NCBI RefSeq assembly: GCF_003315205.1
Contig: NZ_QNRR01000006.1
Coordinates: 248,001 to 312,000 of the forward strand
Direction: 5' to 3'
DNA: 64,000 nt
Source of the DNA: Roseimicrobium gellanilyticum
Lineage (GTDB): Bacteria > Verrucomicrobiota > Verrucomicrobiia > Verrucomicrobiales > Verrucomicrobiaceae
The notes beneath the pieces are model-generated. The model had not been told where the DNA came from, searched no databases, and saw nothing but the letters and a program-made list of their open reading frames with translations. Of this stretch, positions 15,721 to 25,600 are shown in pieces. Both the position numbers and the translations under genes were made by a program. Each line of letters starts with the position of its first letter. Position 1 is the first letter of the stretch.

Positions 15721-18575
15721 GGAATGAAGATGAACTCCTTCATGTTGAAAAGCGCGTGAGCGAGGTCCCTCCACGCCACATCACCGCCCTCCGCATTTCT
15801 CTTGCCGACACTCTCATCTGCCTTGGCTACAGGCTGCACGGCACGCACTGCCAAAAAGTTCATGGCACGACCCAGCTCCCCGCCAGTGGGAGCACGGCCG
15901 AATGCTTCCTGATACATCAGGACCACACGTTGTTCGTTGCCGACGGGCAAAGCCTCCACGCGACGCGCCCATACCTGTGCCTGATGCAGCACAAAGGGGT
16001 CGTTCATCAACGTGATGCTCTGTGCTGGAACATTCGTAACGCTGCGATTGCCTGTGGGATTGTTTGGACGGGGAAAATCGAAGACGGTCAGAAAGTCACT
16101 CAGGAAATTCCTTCGCACCTCGAGGTAGAGACTGCGTCGGCCACGCCCATCCAGCGGTCCAGAAGGCGGCTGCTTGTCCGGATCCACCGCAGTGCGGTAG
16201 TGGAAGTGCTCACTCGGACCGCCCTGGTGCAGGCTGAGATTCCCAGCCGTATGCAGCATGGCATCGCGAATGGATTCCGCTGGCAGCCGGCGCACATGCG
16301 CGTGTGAGAGCAGCAGATTCCCCGGATCCTTCATAAGGGCATCGGGAGACGGCTCACTGCTGGTCTGCCAGGTGCTGCTGGCGACAATGTAGCGCACCAG
16401 TTTCTTCACGGACCAACCTTCCTCCATGAACTTTGTGGCCAGATGATCCAGCAACTCCGGATGCGTCGGCTTGTCACCCATGCGCCCGAAATTGTCCGTG
16501 CTGCCCACCAGCCCGCGTCCGAAGAGATGATGCCAGATACGGTTCACCATGACTCGCGCCGTGAGTGGATTGTCACGCCGGGTGAGCTCCACAGCCAGCG
16601 CATGGCGATCACCTCGCGCGTCCGTCAGCATGCGTCCTCCCAGCACCTCGGGCATGCGGCGCGGCACCATTTCGCCCGGCGTCAGAGGATCGCCCCGGAC
16701 AAAGATGGGTGTATCGTTACCGCTGCCATCATCCTGCACACCCGGCGCACGCAGGGCGTTGGGAATGGCATTCTCCAGCTCGCGATACTCTCGCACCAGC
16801 CCCTCCAGCACACTCCCCTGCTGGAAGGAGTTCTGAAGCAATTTCTCATCCAGCAACCCCTGGAGCAATCGTGCCTGGGCATCGTCGAGATTGCCGCTCT
16901 TCCAACAGGTCATGGCATCATGCACCGCACCTTCAAAGCGCCTCACATACGCGTCCCAGGGCTCATCGACCTTTTGCATCAGAGCCACAGGCAATGCTCC
17001 GCGCCATGCGAGCGGCTGGCCATCCTCGTGCAAAGCAACATCCAGGACGCCAAATGAAGATCTGCCATTGGAGGATGCTGCCCACTTCACTGCGTCTTTC
17101 ACATTGCCAACAGTCGGCAGATCATCACGCGTCATCACCTCCACATGAGCACGACGGCCCAACCACTGCTGCTTCAACCGCATGGTGTACCATCGTGGCA
17201 CAGCATCGTTGAGATCCTTGTTTGCTGGAGCGAAGAGGACGATGTCGCCCTGGCAACCCTCCACCACCAGACGGAGCCTCGCCTTGCCCGTGCCAGATGC
17301 GAGCACGCTCACATTCTGCTTCGCGAGAACAAACTCCGGTGAGCGCAGCGAACCGCCATGACGCTCGGACACCGCATCAGAATAGTATCCAGCAGGTTGG
17401 ACCGCTCGCACCAGTGCGGGGCCTGTCGCATGCAGTGAAAGCGTTCCAGCAGTTGCGGGGCCTTCCGGCAAACCGGGCCCGGAGTGGCGCCACTTTTCCG
17501 GCGCCAAGTCACGTGATGGCACCACCGCAGCCGTCAGCCTCCCACGCATGCCATTCAGTTCTGCAAGATCGGAGTTCCCCGCTGCTTTCATGAGCACGGC
17601 ACGCAGGGCATCACCATCAATCCCGTCCTTCAACCACTGCGCACACAGTTCATCGCGGATGGCATTCTTCAGCATTGCGAGCTTGTCGTCATGCCGTGTC
17701 AAAGATGTGGGTTCATCAATGATATTCAGCACCGGACGCGCGCCGGCAAAGACACCATAGAGCGCGTAGAAATCCGCCGTCGAAATAGGGTCAAACTTGT
17801 GGTCGTGGCAGCGCGCACAGGAGATTGTGAGGCCCATGAAAGCGCGGCTGAGATTCTCGATCTGCCAGTCGATGACTGAGGCTTGCTCACGCATCACATC
17901 CACCGGTGTGGCGTAAAACTCGGACATGCGCTGGTAGGCGGTGCCCAGGAGAGATTCATTGATGCCCAACGCCGCATTCATGCGTGGGGTATCCAACAGA
18001 TCCCCGGCAACCTGCTCACGGACGAACCGGTCGTACGGCAGATCCTCATTGAATGCGCGCACGAGGTAGTCGCGATAACGCCACGCGTAGGGATTCAAGT
18101 AGTCATGCTCAGAGCCAAAGGTCTCCGCATAACGCGCTACATCCATCCAATGCCGTGCCCAGTGCTCCCCGAACGCCGGTGAAGCCAGCAGGCGCTCCAC
18201 TTGCACTTCAAATGGCAGCCCATGCAGAGACTCCTCAGGAGGCAGCCCGGTGAGCGCGAAGCTGAGTCGACGCGCCAGGACCTCAGGCGCTGCCTGCGCC
18301 GAAGGCTTCAGTCCCTCCGACTCCAGCCGTGCAACGATGAAGCGATCCAGAGCATTCACGGGCCACATGGCATCCTTCACCGCAGGAGGCGCCGGATCCG
18401 TGACGGGTTGAAAGCACCACTGCTCCTTCCGTTCCGCATACTTTTCCGCCCATGTCCGCCCTGCTCCATTTTCCGGAGGAAAGGGCGGCTGGTGAAAAGA
18501 CGGAGCCTCCGCCAGCAGCGTCGGCACCGCGACGCTGCAAGCAAGAAGGATTAGAGATGTACGTGAGCCGTGCAC
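15717..18575 (-). CDS. DUF1549/DUF1553 (PSD1) protein, pair 1
   Basis: A 952-residue exported protein starting at GTG, with an N-terminal signal (TSLILLACSVAVPTLLA). It lacks the N-terminal PSCyt1 heme domain. DUF1549 (about 60-290) includes RYAETFGSEHDYLNPYAWRYRDY and a CARCHDHKFDPIST motif, a CxxCH that could bind c-type heme. The middle holds an insert of roughly 250 residues. DUF1553 is at the C-terminus, with DNPLTARVMVNRIWHHLFGRG and NVPAQSITLMNDPFV. The families are typical of planctomycetes and verrucomicrobia and are associated with glycan catabolism. The biochemical role is not established. It forms an operon with the DUF1501 gene. Confidence 0.9.
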   Translation of the reverse strand: MHGSRTSLILLACSVAVPTLLAEAPSFHQPPFPPENGAGRTWAEKYAERKEQWCFQPVTDPAPPAVKDAMWPVNALDRFIVARLESEGLKPSAQAAPEVLARRLSFALTGLPPEESLHGLPFEVQVERLLASPAFGEHWARHWMDVARYAETFGSEHDYLNPYAWRYRDYLVRAFNEDLPYDRFVREQVAGDLLDTPRMNAALGINESLLGTAYQRMSEFYATPVDVMREQASVIDWQIENLSRAFMGLTISCARCHDHKFDPISTADFYALYGVFAGARPVLNIIDEPTSLTRHDDKLAMLKNAIRDELCAQWLKDGIDGDALRAVLMKAAGNSDLAELNGMRGRLTAAVVPSRDLAPEKWRHSGPGLPEGPATAGTLSLHATGPALVRAVQPAGYYSDAVSERHGGSLRSPEFVLAKQNVSVLASGTGKARLRLVVEGCQGDIVLFAPANKDLNDAVPRWYTMRLKQQWLGRRAHVEVMTRDDLPTVGNVKDAVKWAASSNGRSSFGVLDVALHEDGQPLAWRGALPVALMQKVDEPWDAYVRRFEGAVHDAMTCWKSGNLDDAQARLLQGLLDEKLLQNSFQQGSVLEGLVREYRELENAIPNALRAPGVQDDGSGNDTPIFVRGDPLTPGEMVPRRMPEVLGGRMLTDARGDRHALAVELTRRDNPLTARVMVNRIWHHLFGRGLVGSTDNFGRMGDKPTHPELLDHLATKFMEEGWSVKKLVRYIVASSTWQTSSEPSPDALMKDPGNLLLSHAHVRRLPAESIRDAMLHTAGNLSLHQGGPSEHFHYRTAVDPDKQPPSGPLDGRGRRSLYLEVRRNFLSDFLTVFDFPRPNNPTGNRSVTNVPAQSITLMNDPFVLHQAQVWARRVEALPVGNEQRVVLMYQEAFGRAPTGGELGRAMNFLAVRAVQPVAKADESVGKRNAEGGDVAWRDLAHALFNMKEFIFIP

Positions 18576-18712
18576 TCTGAGGGAGGAATAACCGTCTGAA
18601 AGGGGGCATTCTATCCGGCCTCAGTGTTCCTGGCCCAGCAGTCCCGGGTCCCTCCCGCAAAGATTCACATTGCTTCGGCCCCTGCCTTGCGTAGTGCTGA
18701 CGCGACTGATTG

Positions 18713-19366
18713 ATGAAGACGATTCTTTGCTACGGCGACTCAAACACGTGGGGCTATGATCCCGTTGCCTCTGCCGGCACTCCCTACGCCATCCGCCATC
18801 CCCACGATGTGCGGTGGACCGGGGTGCTCGCCCGTGAACTAGGGGAGGGGCATCGCGTCATTGAGGAGGGCATGAATGGCCGCACGACCGTACTCGATGA
18901 TCCGGTCATCCAGCATCGCAACGGACGCGCCTATCTACCCGCCTGCCTGGAATCTCACAAACCCATCGACCTTGTGGTGCTCATGCTCGGGACCAACGAT
19001 CTCAAGGTGATGTACAACCTCCCCCCAAGCGAAATCGCCGCGGGAGCCGGACAACTCGTGAAGCTGATCAAGCAGAGCGAAAGCGGACCGAAGGCAGGCG
19101 CGCCACGCATTCTGCTCGTCAGCCCAGCACTCGTTGGCGACTTTTCACGCGTGCCGGATATCGCCGAGAAGTTTGTCGACGCCATGGAGAAGACCCGGCG
19201 ATTCCCCGTGCTGTACGAAGCCATCGCCCAGCAGCATGGTTGTGCGTTTCTGAACATCCAGCCACACGCGAAGGCCAGCGATTGGGATGGACTTCACTTC
19301 GAAGCGGATCAGCACACGAGCATTGGGCTCGCGATGGCGTCGGCCGTGAGACGTGTCCTGGGCTGA
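18713..19366 (+). CDS. SGNH/GDSL-family hydrolase
   Basis: A 217-residue protein beginning MKTILCYGDSNTWGYDP, which has the block I GDS motif with nucleophile Ser10. Block III is LMLGTNDLKVMY and the C-terminal catalytic block is DWDGLHFEADQH, giving the Asp/His pair. Members are esterases, including arylesterases, carbohydrate deacetylases and lysophospholipases. No signal peptide is present, so it should act in the cytoplasm. I start it at the ATG at 18713, since the preceding in-frame codon at 18710 is TTG. It is divergent from the PSD1 gene and convergent with the LysR gene. Substrate unknown, though sugar-ester removal would fit the neighbourhood. Confidence 0.88.
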   Translation: MKTILCYGDSNTWGYDPVASAGTPYAIRHPHDVRWTGVLARELGEGHRVIEEGMNGRTTVLDDPVIQHRNGRAYLPACLESHKPIDLVVLMLGTNDLKVMYNLPPSEIAAGAGQLVKLIKQSESGPKAGAPRILLVSPALVGDFSRVPDIAEKFVDAMEKTRRFPVLYEAIAQQHGCAFLNIQPHAKASDWDGLHFEADQHTSIGLAMASAVRRVLG

Positions 19367-19407
19367 AAGGGCGGTACTGTCAATGTCGCTGGGCGACCAG
19401 TGGACCT

Positions 19408-20322
19408 TCAGCCAGCCGTCACCTCGTTAAGAGCGTCCACCAGCGCCCGTGTCGAAGCGGGGGCACGACCGCGCTGCCAGAGAACGATGAAGTCCCACCG
19501 CGCCCGCTCATCCGTGACGGGTACGAAGGTCACGCCCGGATGCTGGGACTTGAGGAAGTAATCCGGCAGGAGGGTCACGGCGGATTCTGAAGCCACCTGC
19601 GAGAGCACGTTGGTGATGCCATCCACGGTAACGAGAAAGCGGGCTTTGAAACCTGCGGCCTTGCACACCTCCGACATCCAGCGATTCCGCCCCGGCATCT
19701 GCTCCTCGTCCACGCCTATGAAGTCACGGCCCTTCAACTCTCTGAGCGATACAGCCTTCCGCTGCGCGAGAGGATCCCTGTCGGCCATGGCGACGCAGAC
19801 ACCGAAGGAGCGAAGCCTGGCATGATGAAAGTCCCCTGCCGCGACCGCCCCCTCCTGGCCGATGAGCGCGACATCAAGCTCGCCCGCTCGCAGACCATCG
19901 ATCTGCTCACGTGGAGAAGTGTCATGCAATTTCAGCTTCAGGTCAGGGTGTGTTTTGCGCAGCCGTGACAGCGCGGGCGTGAGCACGGATTGCGCCGCAG
20001 AAATGAGGTAACCCACCCGCAGCTCCGATCGCTCCCCCCGCGCCTCCCGGCGCAGGTTTGCCAGCGCCGCATCATATGCCTTCACCACGGGACGCATGGA
20101 CTTCACCACGGCGTGGCCAAGTGCCGTGGGAGACACACCGCTCGCCTCCCGCTCCAGCAACCTCCCGCCCACCTCGTTTTCCAGCGCCTTCATCTGGCGG
20201 CTCAGGGCAGGCTGGGTGATGCGCAGCCGTAATGCAGCGCGGTTCACGCTGCCTTCCTCAATCACCATGAGCAGCGCGCGGATACGGTCGATCATGTCCC
20301 CATGGTTATGCATTTTCAGCAT
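19408..20322 (-). CDS. LysR-family transcriptional regulator
   Basis: A 304-residue LysR-type regulator. The N-terminal winged helix reads VIEEGSVNRAALRLRITQPALSRQMKALENEVGG, followed by a periplasmic-binding-protein-like effector domain (about 95-300) with LRVGYLISAAQSVLTPAL and ALIGQEGAV. Starts at 20322, 20313 and 20295 are all ATG. The one at 20295 would give the most usual spacing to the helix-turn-helix. It is transcribed divergently from a flavin-binding-type protein gene across a 76-nt gap, the classic arrangement for a LysR regulator and its target. The effector is unknown. Confidence 0.92.
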   Translation of the reverse strand: MLKMHNHGDMIDRIRALLMVIEEGSVNRAALRLRITQPALSRQMKALENEVGGRLLEREASGVSPTALGHAVVKSMRPVVKAYDAALANLRREARGERSELRVGYLISAAQSVLTPALSRLRKTHPDLKLKLHDTSPREQIDGLRAGELDVALIGQEGAVAAGDFHHARLRSFGVCVAMADRDPLAQRKAVSLRELKGRDFIGVDEEQMPGRNRWMSEVCKAAGFKARFLVTVDGITNVLSQVASESAVTLLPDYFLKSQHPGVTFVPVTDERARWDFIVLWQRGRAPASTRALVDALNEVTAG

Positions 20323-20369
20323 ACCGGCAACGACGAACCGGCATTACCCATCCCTCTCTGCCGGATGCA

Positions 20370-20393
20370 CTTTGGGCACATACAACCCCAAAG
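20370..20393. promoter_or_regulatory. Candidate LysR operator in the divergent intergenic region
   Basis: The dyad CTTTGGG-N10-CCCAAAG lies between the LysR gene and its divergent neighbour, ending 5 nt before the neighbour's ATG. The interrupted dyad is compatible with LysR-type sites, but it lacks the exact T-N11-A form and could instead be an RNA hairpin over the ribosome-binding region. Confidence 0.35.
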
Positions 20394-20398
20394 TAAAT

Positions 20399-21007
20399 AT
20401 GGCCGACCGTTTCATGCATACCGTGCTCACGCCCGCTGTCCTGGAGGCGGAGCGCCACTACTACGGACGCACCTACCCCACGTTTGATACCGAGCCGGAG
20501 AGTGATGCCTTCACTGAAGCTGAAGTGGATTTCATCCAGAGCCGGGACTCCTTCTACATGGCTACCATCACCGAGAATGGCTGGCCCTACCTCCAACATC
20601 GCGGCGGGACCAAGGGATTCCTACGCGTCACCGGTCCCAACGAACTCATGTTCGCGGACCACGGAGGCAACCGGCAGATGATCAGCGTGGGAAGCCTCGC
20701 CGTGAATGACCGCGTGAATCTGTTCCTGATGGACTACCCGTCACGCTCACGGTTGAAGATCCTTGGACATGCCAAGGCGCTGGACGCGAGGGAGCATCCG
20801 GACTTGGTAGAGAAGATCAAACCGCCCGGTGGTCATGCCTCCAAGGTGGAGCGGATCTTTGTCATCAAGGTGCTATCCTACGACTGGAATTGTCCCAAAT
20901 TCATCACGCCGCGCTACACCGCTGATGAAGTGGCAAAGACAGTGGCGCCACTCAAAGCGCGCATCGCCGAGTTGGAAGTACAGCTCAAGCAACGCACTTC
21001 ATCATGA
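20399..21007 (+). CDS. Pyridoxamine 5'-phosphate oxidase-family (FMN-binding split barrel) protein
   Basis: A 202-residue cytosolic protein. The split-barrel core shows SRDSFYMATITENGWPYLQH, then GPNELMFADHGGNRQMISVGSLAVNDRVNLFLMDY and LKILGHAKAL. This is the arrangement of the PNPOx-like flavin-binding superfamily. The C-terminal 25 residues (KTVAPLKARIAELEVQLKQR) look like a short coiled coil. Members include oxidoreductases and stress proteins that bind FMN or F420; the substrate is not predictable here. The start is the ATG at 20399. The longer open frame from 20096 runs antisense into the LysR gene. Probably regulated by the divergent LysR protein. Confidence 0.85.
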   Translation: MADRFMHTVLTPAVLEAERHYYGRTYPTFDTEPESDAFTEAEVDFIQSRDSFYMATITENGWPYLQHRGGTKGFLRVTGPNELMFADHGGNRQMISVGSLAVNDRVNLFLMDYPSRSRLKILGHAKALDAREHPDLVEKIKPPGGHASKVERIFVIKVLSYDWNCPKFITPRYTADEVAKTVAPLKARIAELEVQLKQRTSS

Positions 21008-21037
21008 ACCCGCGTGGCTGAGGGAAGATGTGCCACA

Positions 21038-21126
21038 CCGCGACCAACGGTCGCAGCCACAGTGGCTGCCAGGGCGTTGCTCCCGTGACGCAGGACTCAG
21101 GCTGTGGCTGCGACCGTTGGTCGCGG
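21038..21126. repeat. Perfect 25-bp inverted repeat around a 39-nt loop
   Basis: The arm at 21038-21062 contains CGACCAACGGTCG and GCAGCCACAG. It is the exact reverse complement of 21102-21126. Each arm is itself partly palindromic (CGACC-AAC-GGTCG). It lies between the convergent flavin-protein and DUF1501 genes and could serve as a bidirectional terminator, but the length and internal symmetry look more like a mobile palindromic element. The rest of 21008-21191 holds nothing I recognise. Confidence 0.7.
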
Positions 21127-21191
21127 TTGAGTGCTGCTACTCGCAGCACCCAACTCAAATAACTCTAGACGCCACGAAGGCATCACACGCC

Positions 21192-22652
21192 TTACGCGAT
21201 CAGGTCCTTGATCACCTTCGGACCGTCTTCCACGCCTGTGAGACGGTAGTCGAGGCCCGCGTAGCGGTAGGTGAAGCGCTCATGGTCGAACCCAAGCAGA
21301 TGCAGAATCGTGGCGTGCAGGTCGCGAACATGCATCGGCTTCTCGACGGCCTGGAAGCCGAACTCATCCGTGGCGCCATAGATGGTGCCGCCCTTCACGC
21401 CGCCACCGGCCATCCAGGTGGTGAAGCCCCAGTGGTTGTGGTCGCGACCACGCTGCTTGCCGGCATTGGATCCCGGAGTCGGCAGCTCAACGGATGGCGT
21501 ACGGCCGAATTCTCCACCCCAGATGATCAGAGTTTCATCGAAAAGACCACGCTGCTTGAGGTCGGTCATCAGTGCTGCAATCGGGCGGTCTGTCTGTTCC
21601 GCAAGGCGCTTGTGATCGAGGATCTCATCGTGGTTATCCCACGGCTGGCCTTCACCCGTCCAGAGCTGGAGGAAACGCACCCCACGCTCCAGCAGACGGC
21701 GCGTGATGAGACACTGGCGCGCGAAGGCTTCGCGGCCCTTGCCAAAGATGCCGTACATCTGGCGCACCGACTCCGGCTCCTTCATGATGTCGAAGGCGTC
21801 GCTGGCCTCCATCTGCATGCGATAGCCAAGCTCGTAGCTCTGGATGCGGGCATCCAGTTGACCGTCGCGCTGGCGCTCGATCATGTGACGCTGGTTCAAC
21901 TCAAGAAGCAGGTCGAGCTGGCGACGCTGCTGCTTCAGGTCGAGCGACGTGTTGCGCACGAACTCCACGAGTTTATCCACCTCGAGATTTTCCGAGTCCA
22001 CATACGTGCCTTGATACACGCTGGGAAGGAACGCAGCCTGCCAGTTCTTTGAGCGGCGCACTGGCATGCCATTAGGGCACATCACAATGTAGCCTGGCAG
22101 GTTCTGATTTTCTGAACCCAGGCCGTAGGTGATCCACGAGCCCATGCTCGGGCGGTTGAGGCGGCTTTCGCCGCAGTTCAGCAGGCCGAGCGACGGCTCG
22201 TGATTGGGCACATCCGCGTGCATGGAGCGGATGACGCACATGTCATCAGCATGCTGCGCGGTGTTTGCAAAGAGCTCGCTGACCTCAAGACCGCACTTCC
22301 CATACTTCTGGAAGGTGAAGGGTGACTTGAAACCTGCTCCCGTGGGACGCTCCGTCTTGAGAGTGTTCGGCAGCGTCTTGCCGTCCATCTTTGTGAGCAT
22401 CGGCTTCGGGTCGAAGGTGTCCACATGGGAGGGACCACCATTCATGAAGAGATGCACCACGCGCTTCGCTTTCGGTGCGAAATGCGGAACACGCACACCA
22501 AACGGATCTTGTACCGTGGACGGCGCGGCCTGGGCACCAGTCTCATGCATGAGCTTGCCCAGCGCCATGGATCCAAACCCCATGCCGATGCGTGAGAGCA
22601 ATCCGCGGCGGGTCAGGAAATGATGTTCAAGATTGGGGGCGTGATGGGACAT
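21192..22652 (-). CDS. DUF1501 protein, pair 2
   Basis: A 486-residue Tat-type exported protein (LTRRGLLSRIGMGFGSMALG) with the DUF1501 core: VVHLFMNGGPSHVDTFDPKP, then LIIWGGEFGRTPSVELPTP, RGRDHNHWGFTTWMAGGG and HDHERF-type C-terminal motifs (LLGFDHERFTYRYAGLDYRL). It lies 13 nt downstream of its PSD1 partner. It shares the same order of motifs as the other four DUF1501 proteins of the window, and a close match to the pair-5 copy (GGVKGGTIYGATDEFGF). It is probably a periplasmic hydrolase of the phosphatase-like clan, with no proven substrate. Confidence 0.9.
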   Translation of the reverse strand: MSHHAPNLEHHFLTRRGLLSRIGMGFGSMALGKLMHETGAQAAPSTVQDPFGVRVPHFAPKAKRVVHLFMNGGPSHVDTFDPKPMLTKMDGKTLPNTLKTERPTGAGFKSPFTFQKYGKCGLEVSELFANTAQHADDMCVIRSMHADVPNHEPSLGLLNCGESRLNRPSMGSWITYGLGSENQNLPGYIVMCPNGMPVRRSKNWQAAFLPSVYQGTYVDSENLEVDKLVEFVRNTSLDLKQQRRQLDLLLELNQRHMIERQRDGQLDARIQSYELGYRMQMEASDAFDIMKEPESVRQMYGIFGKGREAFARQCLITRRLLERGVRFLQLWTGEGQPWDNHDEILDHKRLAEQTDRPIAALMTDLKQRGLFDETLIIWGGEFGRTPSVELPTPGSNAGKQRGRDHNHWGFTTWMAGGGVKGGTIYGATDEFGFQAVEKPMHVRDLHATILHLLGFDHERFTYRYAGLDYRLTGVEDGPKVIKDLIA

Positions 22653-22665
22653 GGGGGATTCTATC

Positions 22666-25600
22666 TTAGTCTACGAACTGGAACTCATTGCTCATCAGCA
22701 AAACTTGGACGAGCTGGGAAAGAGGGTTCTGCGGGCGCGGACGCTTGATGGGCCAATGGCTGGCATCGTTGAAGTCTTCGTCAGACTTGGTGAGCAACGT
22801 GGTCTTTCCATTCACCTCATCCACGCCGTAGATCGCCGGGCGCCAGTCGAAGCTGTCGCTGTTCGTGTCGCCGTTTTCAGAGTCGACCACGAAGTCGATG
22901 ACCTCGCCGCGGGTCACTGCAAGGCTGGCAACTTCCATGTTCTTTTCTGACTTGGGAGCGATCAGATCATTGACCAGGATGCCCTGCTTGTTGGAAATGA
23001 TGAGGCCACGGATGCCATTGCCGTTCGGGTTGTCGCGATCCAGTCTGCCAGAGATGCGGATGGTGCCATCGAAAGGCGAGGTCCAGCGGAGCACGGTCGC
23101 GTGCTGGCTACCGGGGTGGCCGCCGCCTTCCGCCCATTGCGTGTAGCTCCACTGCTTATCCGGCATGTCCTTGCTCATGCTCCACCACTTCCGGCTCTTG
23201 GTGCCGTTGTACGTGGCAAAGGGAATGAACTCGTAGCCGGTGATCTTCCCGCTGGCATCGCGCTGCGGTTTGCCGGCACCATACTTCCAGAGGAAGGGTG
23301 GCTTGTCCTGCAGATCCATCGCATCGTTCACGAAGCGCTGGGCCAGCTCCACCTCCTCCAGCTTCGGCTCACGCTGGAGGACCTTGCGATACAGTGCGGT
23401 GATGGTTTGCGAGTCGATGGTGCTACCCTCCTGCGGCAGCTTCGCGGCGAGCTTGCCAGACTGATCCCGCATGAAGGGCGAGTTCATGAGGAAGAGCGCC
23501 TGCTGCGGCACGGTCGTGTTGTAGCGCTGTGGGCTGTGCGTGTCCGGATTCGCGAAGTCGAACATCGCCGGCACCGTCGCCTGATTGTAGCGGTCCACGA
23601 TGAGGTACAGGCTGCGACGGGAGTTCACATCGGCAGCATTCAGTGCCACGGGACGTCCACCCATCTTCGCCGGATTGAGCGTTCCAGTGACATCGATCAT
23701 CGCGTCTCGCATGGATTCGTAGTCCAGGCGCTGGCGGCTCTGGCGGCTTAGAAGCGTGTTATCCGCATCCTTCAGGTCCTTGTCAGGAGTGGAAACAGCG
23801 CTCTGCTGCCAGGTGCGCGAGTTCAGAATCACGCGGTGCAGGTTCTTCAGACTCCAGCCCTGCTCCATGAAACTGGCGGAAAGCCAGTTCAACAGATCCA
23901 GCTGCACCGGCGCAGGCGTCTGCACGCCGAAGTCGCTGGTCTGGCTCACAAGCGGCGAGCCAAAATGCTGCAACCACACGCGATTCACCATGACGCGGGC
24001 CGTCAGCGGATTGTCGCGGCTGGCAATGGCATTCGCCAGTTCTTCACGGCCACTCCCCTTGCTGAACTTCTGTCCTCCAAGGAAGGTCAGGAACCCACGC
24101 GGCGCCACCTCTCCGGGGCGACCCTGGTTGCCACGGATGAAGATGCGCACGTCATTGGGCTTCTCCTTGTCATTCATCACCATCGCGCGAGGAGGCGCTC
24201 CGGGGGAACTCAGCTCGATCTTCTTAATCTCATTGCGGAAGCGGGTCATCGTCTCCGTGTCCTTCCGGGTGAAGAACTGATCCACCTGATCCACCGGCAC
24301 AGCCATGGGGGACTGCGGCTCCAGCAACACGCTGCGTACCGCCTGCCAGTCCGCATTGTCCGGTTCCTTGCCCGTAAGGCAGGTCACAAACACATCGGCA
24401 TACAAGCCCAGCACCTCGTCCATCGACTTCGGCGCCGGCCGCTTGGCAAGTTCGTTGCGAATCACCGCATTCGTGGCGCTGCCTTCCTTGGTAAGCTTGT
24501 CCTTCACCCCTGCGGAAGCCTGCTCAAAGCCTTCCTTCGGCAGCGTCGAGAACTCCTTCCACGCCATCATCACCGGGTGCGGCTTGGAGGTTGCTGTGTG
24601 ACGCTTCACAAATTCACGCCAGCGCGAGGCCACGCGGTCACGCAGCTTGAGCTGACCTGCCTTGCCGCGGAATGCCTCACCATTGATGTCCTCCTTCACC
24701 GCCTGCTGGGCAAAGGCCAGATACTCACGCATGCGATCTGCCTTGCGCATGTCATCGAAAACCTCCTTGCGGAAGACGGTCATCTTCTCCTCCACCTTCG
24801 ATACCTCACCACGATAGGCGGCATATTCCACTTCACTGGAAGCCTTGCCGATCACAGGGAATTCCTCCGGGATCTCGCTGCTGGAGAAGACACCGTAGAT
24901 CGCATAGTAATCCTTCGTGGGAATCGGGTCGAACTTGTGATCGTGGCAACGCGCGCACGTGACAGTAAGGCCAAGCGTGCCACGCGTGAGCACGTCGATG
25001 CGGTCGTCTGTCTGCAGGTCCTTGTTGGAGATGAAAGTGTCACCTACCGTCAGGAACCCGAGGGCAGCGAGATTCTTGGAACCCGCGTCCGCTCCGGCGA
25101 TGCGATCCGCAGCAATCTGGTGCTTCAGGAACTCATCATACGGCATGTCCGCATTCAAGGAATCCACCACCCAGTCACGATAGGTGAAGGCGTAGGGGAA
25201 GCGGTAGTCCTTGCCACCGACCTGATAACCTTCCGTGTCGGAGTAGCGCGCCACGTCCAGCCAGTAGCGGCCCCAGCGCTCGCCATAGTGCGGCGAGTTG
25301 AGAAGGTCATCAATGAGCTTCGCCGGCGCATCGGGCGACGGATCTTTCACAAATGCCTGCAGTTCTTCAAACGAAGGCGGCAGACCAGTAAGCGTCACGT
25401 AGAGGCGACGACCGAGGATGGCACGATCGGTCTGAGGAGCAAAATCAAGACCAGCCTTCTCCAGCTTCGCAGCCACAAACGCATCCAGCGGGTTGGCGGG
25501 TTTCAGCTTGGGATTGGCGACCACCGGGACGGCCGGCTTCGCGACCTTCTGGAAGGCCCAGTGGTCCTCCCAAGAGGCATGCTGATGATCACCCGCCGCT

